64,000 nt of DNA from Brachybacterium sp036311905 (lineage in GTDB: Bacteria; Actinomycetota; Actinomycetes; Actinomycetales; Dermabacteraceae): NCBI RefSeq assembly GCF_036311905.1, contig NZ_JAZDCH010000012.1, positions 74,558 through 138,557 on the forward strand, given 5' to 3'. The notes under the pieces were generated by a model. The model did not search any database. It worked only from the letters and a program-made list of their open reading frames with translations, and was not told the origin of the DNA. Each line of letters starts with the position of its first letter. Positions within the stretch are counted from its first letter, which is position 1. Made by a program: the position numbers and the translations under genes. Below are positions 60,000 to 64,000 of the stretch, one piece after another.

Positions 60000-60719
60000 A
60001 TGAGGATCCGCCATCTCGTCCATTCCTGCCTGCTCGTCGAGGTCGCCGCGCGGCGCGTCCTGATCGACCCGGGGATGTTCAGCGTCGAGGCCGTGCGCGC
60101 GCTCGAGGGGTCGATCGACCTGGTCGCGATCACGCACCAGCACGCCGACCACGTGCAGCGCGCCCTCCTCGCCGAGGTGCTCGAACGCCACCGGGACGCC
60201 GTGGTGCTCGCCGAGCCGGAGACGGTCGCGCTGCTCGCGGAGGCCGACGCCGGCCCGATGGGGGAGGGGCCCGCCATCCCGGCGGAGCGGATGCGCGCCC
60301 TGCCCGCGGGGGAGTCGCACGAGCTGCCCGCCGTCGGCGGCCGATCGCCGCTGCGGGTGACCGCGGCCGGCGGGGCGCACGCCGTCATCCACCCGGACAT
60401 CCCGCGGGTCGGCAACACGGGCCTCGTGCTCTCGGCGGGGGACGGGCCGCGCCTCGGCGTCACCGGCGACAGCCTCGAGCCGCTCGCCGAGTTCCAGGGC
60501 ATCGACGTGCTCGCGTTCGCAGTCGTCGCCCCCTGGTCGAAGATGTCCGAGACGATCGAGTTCCTGCGCGCGGTCCGTCCGCGGCTCGCCCTCCCGGTGC
60601 ACGATGCGGTCGCGAGCGTCGGGGGCCGCGCGATCTACGTCCGCCAGGCGACGGCGCTCGCCGCCGAGGGCACCGAGGTGCGCGACTGGGTGGACCCGGA
60701 GCGCTCGATCGAGCTGTGA
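60000..60719 (+). CDS. Metallo-beta-lactamase-fold hydrolase
   Basis: A 239-residue protein with the HxHxDH signature (AITHQHADHVQRALL) and later metal ligands in LGVTGDSLE and PVHDAV. It resembles the UPF0173 / UlaG-like branch. Starts ATG 60000 with GGGAG nearby. No substrate can be assigned. It ends just before the TPP riboswitch. Confidence 0.85.
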   Translation: MRIRHLVHSCLLVEVAARRVLIDPGMFSVEAVRALEGSIDLVAITHQHADHVQRALLAEVLERHRDAVVLAEPETVALLAEADAGPMGEGPAIPAERMRALPAGESHELPAVGGRSPLRVTAAGGAHAVIHPDIPRVGNTGLVLSAGDGPRLGVTGDSLEPLAEFQGIDVLAFAVVAPWSKMSETIEFLRAVRPRLALPVHDAVASVGGRAIYVRQATALAAEGTEVRDWVDPERSIEL

Positions 60720-60740
60720 GCGGGTAGGGTGCCGGGCGTG

Positions 60741-60824
60741 CACGGGAGTCCGGTGAGCCGGGCTGAGAGGGAGTTCTCCAACTCCGACCGTAGAACCTGA
60801 TCCGGATCATGCCGGCGCAGGGAG
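60741..60824 (+). promoter_or_regulatory. TPP riboswitch (THI element)
   Basis: The conserved core halves are clear: GGCTGAGAGGG (60761-60771) and CTGATCCGGATCATGCCGGC (60797-60816) then GCAGGGAG (60817-60824). The outer stem is formed by GC-rich flanks. It lies 54 nt before the ykoF start, so thiamine pyrophosphate would turn the operon off, probably by hiding the ribosome-binding site (mechanism inferred). Confidence 0.93.
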
Positions 60825-60877
60825 CTCCGCCAGGCGATCGTCGCCGCGCGCCCGTGCCCACTCGAAAGGCATGGACC

Positions 60878-61612
60878 GTGACCACACCGCCCGCAGCCCC
60901 CACCGCCCCGGCCGATCCGTCCGCGACACCGCTCGGCTTCGGCGTCGGCGCCCGCGTGACCGCCGCCGTGATGAGCGAGGACTACGCCCGGATCCTCGTC
61001 GGCGCCCTCTCCGCCCTCGACCTGACCGGGCTCGTGCGCGAGACCGGGGACGTCTCCACCTATCTGGGCGGCCACGAGACGCACCTGCAGCGCGCGCTGA
61101 TCGACCTCGGCGAGGCGCTCGCCCGCACCGAGCACCACGCGACGATGTCGGTGCTGCTCTCGCGGGGCTGCCCCGGGGAGGTGGCCTGCGAGATGCCCGG
61201 TGGGGCGGGACCGCGCGTCACCGCCGTGCCGCCGCCACGGCGCACCGGGCGGTTCGCGAGCGCCGAGTGGGCGCTGTACCCGCTGGCCGACGCGGTCGCC
61301 GAGGACGGCACCCCGCCCGACCACATGCGCGACATCTACGCCGCGATCGACCACGCCCGCGAGCTCGGCACCTTCCGCGGCTCCGAGCACTTCGTCACCC
61401 GCCTCGAGGGCGACCTCGGCGACGTGATCGCGACGGCCATCGCCGGCTGGCTGCTCGTCGGCCGCGGCGTCCAGCACGTCACGAGCCACCTCACGATCTC
61501 CCTGAACAGCCCGTCCCACGATCTGCGCGAGCTGCCTGACGCGCCCGCTGAGATCTCTCCGGGCGCGACCGCGGGGACCGGGCCGGACGCGTCCGCGGAG
61601 GAGGCCCGATGA
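60878..61612 (+). CDS. ykoF: YkoF-like thiamine/HMP-binding protein
   Basis: A 244-residue protein with two copies of the YkoF fold (about 14-105 with FGVGARVTAAVMSEDYARIL; about 115-215 with FASAEWALYPLADAVAEDG). YkoF binds thiamine or its pyrimidine precursor HMP. GTG 60878 is chosen because GAAAGG lies 8 nt upstream; an ATG at 60871 is in another frame. Its stop overlaps ykoE by four bases. Confidence 0.9.
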   Translation: MTTPPAAPTAPADPSATPLGFGVGARVTAAVMSEDYARILVGALSALDLTGLVRETGDVSTYLGGHETHLQRALIDLGEALARTEHHATMSVLLSRGCPGEVACEMPGGAGPRVTAVPPPRRTGRFASAEWALYPLADAVAEDGTPPDHMRDIYAAIDHARELGTFRGSEHFVTRLEGDLGDVIATAIAGWLLVGRGVQHVTSHLTISLNSPSHDLRELPDAPAEISPGATAGTGPDASAEEAR

Positions 61613-62298
61613 GCGCCGAGCCGCAGAGCCCCGACTCCCGTGAGGCCGCGGCGCCGCAGACCGCGCAGACCTCTCCCGATACTGGCGCCGCGCGCCCCCG
61701 CCGCGCTCCGCTGGCCCTCCGGGAGCTCGTGCTGGTCGTCGTGCTCGGCGTCGTGTTCGGCTTCCTGTACTGGGCGTTCGTGCAGGCCTGGAACCTGCTC
61801 GCGATTGCGATGGGACCCGCCGGCGACCTCGCCCAGCACGTGCTGTTCGGGTCCTGGCTGCTGGTCGGGCCCATCGCCATCGCGATCCTTCGCCGCCCCG
61901 GCGTGGGCATCCTCGCCGAGATCCTCGCGGCGGTGATCGAGGTGGTCTTCCTCGGCAGCCCCGTCGGTCCGCTGCTGCTGCTCTCCGCCGCGCTCCAGGG
62001 CCTCGGCTCCGAGCTGCCCTTCGCCCTGACCCGCTACCGCCGCTACGGCTGGGGCGTGTTCGCCGTCTCGGGAGCGCTCGGCGCGAGCCTCGTCTTCTTC
62101 TGGACCGCCTACCGCATGGGCTGGTACGGGCAGGACCTGCTCGCCCTCCGCCTCGGAATGCAGATGCTCTCCGGGGTCCTGCTCGGCGGGCTGCTCGCCC
62201 GCGTGATCGTGCGGGCGCTCGAGCGCACCGGGGTGCTCGCCGACTTCGCGATCGGGGCCGCCGGTGCGGCGGCGATCCCCGAGCGCCGTGTCCGCTGA
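61609..62298 (+). CDS. ykoE: YkoE, thiamine-precursor ECF transporter membrane component
   Basis: A 229-residue membrane protein with about five to six hydrophobic segments after a 35-residue polar N-terminus. The pattern ELVLVVVLGVVFGFLYWAFV and the middle Ser/Gly-rich helices match the substrate-specific component YkoE. Translationally coupled to ykoF; the next gene overlaps its end. Confidence 0.9.
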   Translation: MSAEPQSPDSREAAAPQTAQTSPDTGAARPRRAPLALRELVLVVVLGVVFGFLYWAFVQAWNLLAIAMGPAGDLAQHVLFGSWLLVGPIAIAILRRPGVGILAEILAAVIEVVFLGSPVGPLLLLSAALQGLGSELPFALTRYRRYGWGVFAVSGALGASLVFFWTAYRMGWYGQDLLALRLGMQMLSGVLLGGLLARVIVRALERTGVLADFAIGAAGAAAIPERRVR

Positions 62299-64000
62299 GG
62301 CGGTGACGGCGCGGCCGGTGAGCGTCGCGACGACCGACCCGAGCCCGCTGGTGCGCGCCGAGGCGCTCGAGGTGGTGCTGCCCTCCGGGGCGGGCGTGGG
62401 TCCCTGGACCGGCGAGATCCACGACGGGGAGCAGGTGCTGTTGCTCGGCCCCTCCGGCTCGGGCAAGTCGACGCTGCTGCGCACGCTCGCCGGGGCGATC
62501 CCCTCCCACCAGCGCGGGCGGGTCCGCGGCAGCGTGCGCCTCGCGGGCGGGGTCGACCCGGTCGCGGGCGGGGTCACGGCCGCCGCCCCGCTCGTGGGCC
62601 ATCTCGGTCAGGATCCGGCCGACGGGGTCTGCCTCCCGCAGATCGCCGAGGACGTGGCGCTCCCGCTCGAGAGCGCCTGCACCCCGCCCGAGAGGATCGG
62701 GCCCCGCGTCCATGCCGCGCTCACCGCGACGGGCACGGCGGACCTCGCGCACCGCCGCGCCGCGACGCTCTCCGGCGGACAGCTGCAGCGCGCCGCGCTC
62801 GCCGCCGCGGTCGTAGCCGAGCCGCGGCTGCTGCTGCTCGACGAGCCCACCGCGATGCTCGACGCCGAGGGGGTCGCCGCGGTGCGGCGCGCGGTCGACG
62901 CGGCCGTCGACGCGACGGGATGCGCCGTGCTGCTGGTCGAGCACCGGCTCGACGAGTGGGCGGGGGAGGCGGGTGTTGCCGGGCTCCCGGCCCGGACCAT
63001 CGCCTTGGACCGCTCGGGGCGGGTACTCGCCGACGGGCCCACCGCCCGGGTGCTCGCGGAGCACGGGGAGCGGCTGCGCGCGGAGGGCTGCTGGCTGCCG
63101 CGGGAGATCGAGCGGCGGCTCGAGGACGGGGCCGGTGCGGGCGGGATCTCCCCAGCCCCGGACGGTACGGCGCACGTCGCGGCGACGGGCGCGGCCCCTC
63201 GTCAGACGGCCGGGACCCCCGCGCCCGCCCCGACCCCGCTGCTGCGCCTGCGCTCGGCGACCTTGGGACCGGAGGGGCGTGACGTGCTGACCGGCGCCGA
63301 CCTCACGGTTCGGGCCGGTCGGGTGCTCGCCGTCGTCGGCCGGAACGGCGCCGGGAAGTCGACGCTGCTGGGCGCCCTCTCCCGGCTGGACCCGTTGCGC
63401 ACGGGGACGCTCGAGGGCGGCGCCGCCGCGCTCGTGCTGCAGCGTCCCGAGTCCCAGTTCGTGGCGGACACCGTCGTCGGGGAGCTCGCCGCGAGCGGGG
63501 CCGGGGAGCAGGCCCGGACGGAGCTGCTCGCCCGCCTCGACCTCGGCGACCACGCGGACCAGAGCCCCTACCGGCTCTCCGGCGGGCAGCAGCGACGGCT
63601 CTCCCTCGGCGCCATGCTGCTGACCGAGCGGCCGGTGCTGCTGGCCGACGAGCCGGGCTACGGCCTCGACCGCGCCGCGCAGGCCGAGGTGCTCTCGCTG
63701 CTGCGCGAGGCGGCGCAGGAAGGTCGCGGGGTGGTCCTGACCACCCACGACCTCCGCGCGGTCGAGGCCGCCGACGAGGTCGTGGTGATCGCCGGGGGCC
63801 GGCTCGTCGGCCCCCTCGCCCCGGCCGCGCTGCTCGCCGACGGCGAGCTGCTCCGTCGTGCCGGGCTGCGCGCCGGGGAGGCGGCGGACCCGGCGGGCGG
63901 CACGACGGGGGAGCGGGAGCCGGGGCGTGCCCCGCACCCCGGGTCCGCGGCCGCGGCCGCGGCCGCCCAGGAAGGGAGGGACAGGCCGCTCACCGCACTT
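62288..64000 (+). CDS. ykoD: YkoD, double ATPase of the thiamine-precursor ECF transporter (3' end missing)
   Basis: At least 571 codons, running off the window. Two ABC domains follow each other: Walker A GPSGSGKST and signature LSGGQ in the first (about 25-250), and GRNGAGKST with LSGGQQRRL in the second (about 318-500). Walker B reads LLLLDEPTAML in the first and VLLADEPGYGL in the second. GTG 62288 overlaps the ykoE end by 11 nt; GTGs at 62303 and 62318 are alternatives. After the second domain come about 60 Ala/Gly/Pro-rich codons ending RPLTAL at the window edge, where the reading frame is still open. The usual fourth gene, permease ykoC, should follow. Confidence 0.9.
   Translation, partial: MSAEAVTARPVSVATTDPSPLVRAEALEVVLPSGAGVGPWTGEIHDGEQVLLLGPSGSGKSTLLRTLAGAIPSHQRGRVRGSVRLAGGVDPVAGGVTAAAPLVGHLGQDPADGVCLPQIAEDVALPLESACTPPERIGPRVHAALTATGTADLAHRRAATLSGGQLQRAALAAAVVAEPRLLLLDEPTAMLDAEGVAAVRRAVDAAVDATGCAVLLVEHRLDEWAGEAGVAGLPARTIALDRSGRVLADGPTARVLAEHGERLRAEGCWLPREIERRLEDGAGAGGISPAPDGTAHVAATGAAPRQTAGTPAPAPTPLLRLRSATLGPEGRDVLTGADLTVRAGRVLAVVGRNGAGKSTLLGALSRLDPLRTGTLEGGAAALVLQRPESQFVADTVVGELAASGAGEQARTELLARLDLGDHADQSPYRLSGGQQRRLSLGAMLLTERPVLLADEPGYGLDRAAQAEVLSLLREAAQEGRGVVLTTHDLRAVEAADEVVVIAGGRLVGPLAPAALLADGELLRRAGLRAGEAADPAGGTTGEREPGRAPHPGSAAAAAAAQEGRDRPLTAL

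Noticed and set aside
60635..63937. Minus-strand frame of 1100 codons opposite the yko genes
   Set aside because: Antisense shadow; the plus strand has riboswitch, coupled starts and clear domains.

Overview
The window is high-GC DNA (GC or TA-poor third codon positions throughout, many GTG/TTG starts, very G+C-rich hairpin terminators) from a Gram-positive actinobacterium. Gene content (RpfB, YflT-like stress protein, NgcEFG-type sugar transporter, FadA2-FabG4-HtdX lipid locus, S14 of the zinc type, short-form PurL with PurS/PurQ) and the absence of rpsD between rpsK and rpoA fit the Micrococcales; a Dermabacteraceae genome such as Brachybacterium is my guess, not something I could test.

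Region 1 (1-16.2 kb) is the transcription/translation core: a partial unknown gene, rplJ-rplL, rpoB-rpoC, a resuscitation-promoting factor (rpfB type), then the str group rpsL-rpsG-fusA-tuf. Strong hairpin terminators follow rplL, rpfB and tuf, and plausible housekeeping promoters precede rpoB and rpsL. The leader of rpfB carries a tandem 19-bp repeat with a palindromic core.

Region 2 (16.2-21.2 kb) is a non-ribosomal insert between tuf and rpsJ: a repeat-rich convergent intergenic stretch with a perfect 36-bp palindrome, a membrane stress protein on the minus strand, and a three-gene sugar ABC importer (lipoprotein plus two permeases, no ATPase).

Region 3 (21.2-40.1 kb) is the S10-spc-alpha ribosomal protein cluster: rpsJ rplC rplD rplW rplB rpsS rplV rpsC rplP rpmC rpsQ | island | rplN rplX rplE rpsZ rpsH rplF rplR rpsE rpmD rplO secY adk map | infA rpmJ rpsM rpsK rpoA rplQ. 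It is broken after rpsQ by a terminator, a small minus-strand gene and a 5'-truncated MHS-type transporter; rplN then has its own promoter. L4 (rplD) carries an extra C-terminal module. rpsD is not here.

Region 4 (40.1-44.8 kb) pairs a secreted peptidoglycan amidase with three SLH domains with a large protein that fuses a CsaB-like polysaccharide pyruvyl transferase to a family-2 glycosyltransferase. In Bacillus, CsaB pyruvylates the wall polysaccharide that SLH domains bind, so the two genes look like an enzyme and the maker of its anchor.

Region 5 (44.8-60.7 kb) is accessory metabolism: purL, a divergent lipid locus (tetR-acyl-CoA oxidase on minus; thiolase-FabG4-MaoC on plus, with a putative shared operator), nucleoside hydrolase, an internally deleted MmcQ/YjbR remnant, a serine hydrolase, pirin, an RsmC/RlmG-like methyltransferase, purQ-purS (about 12 kb away from purL), and a metallo-beta-lactamase-fold hydrolase.

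Region 6 (60.7 kb-end) is a TPP riboswitch followed by ykoF-ykoE-ykoD, a thiamine-precursor uptake system; the last gene runs off the window.
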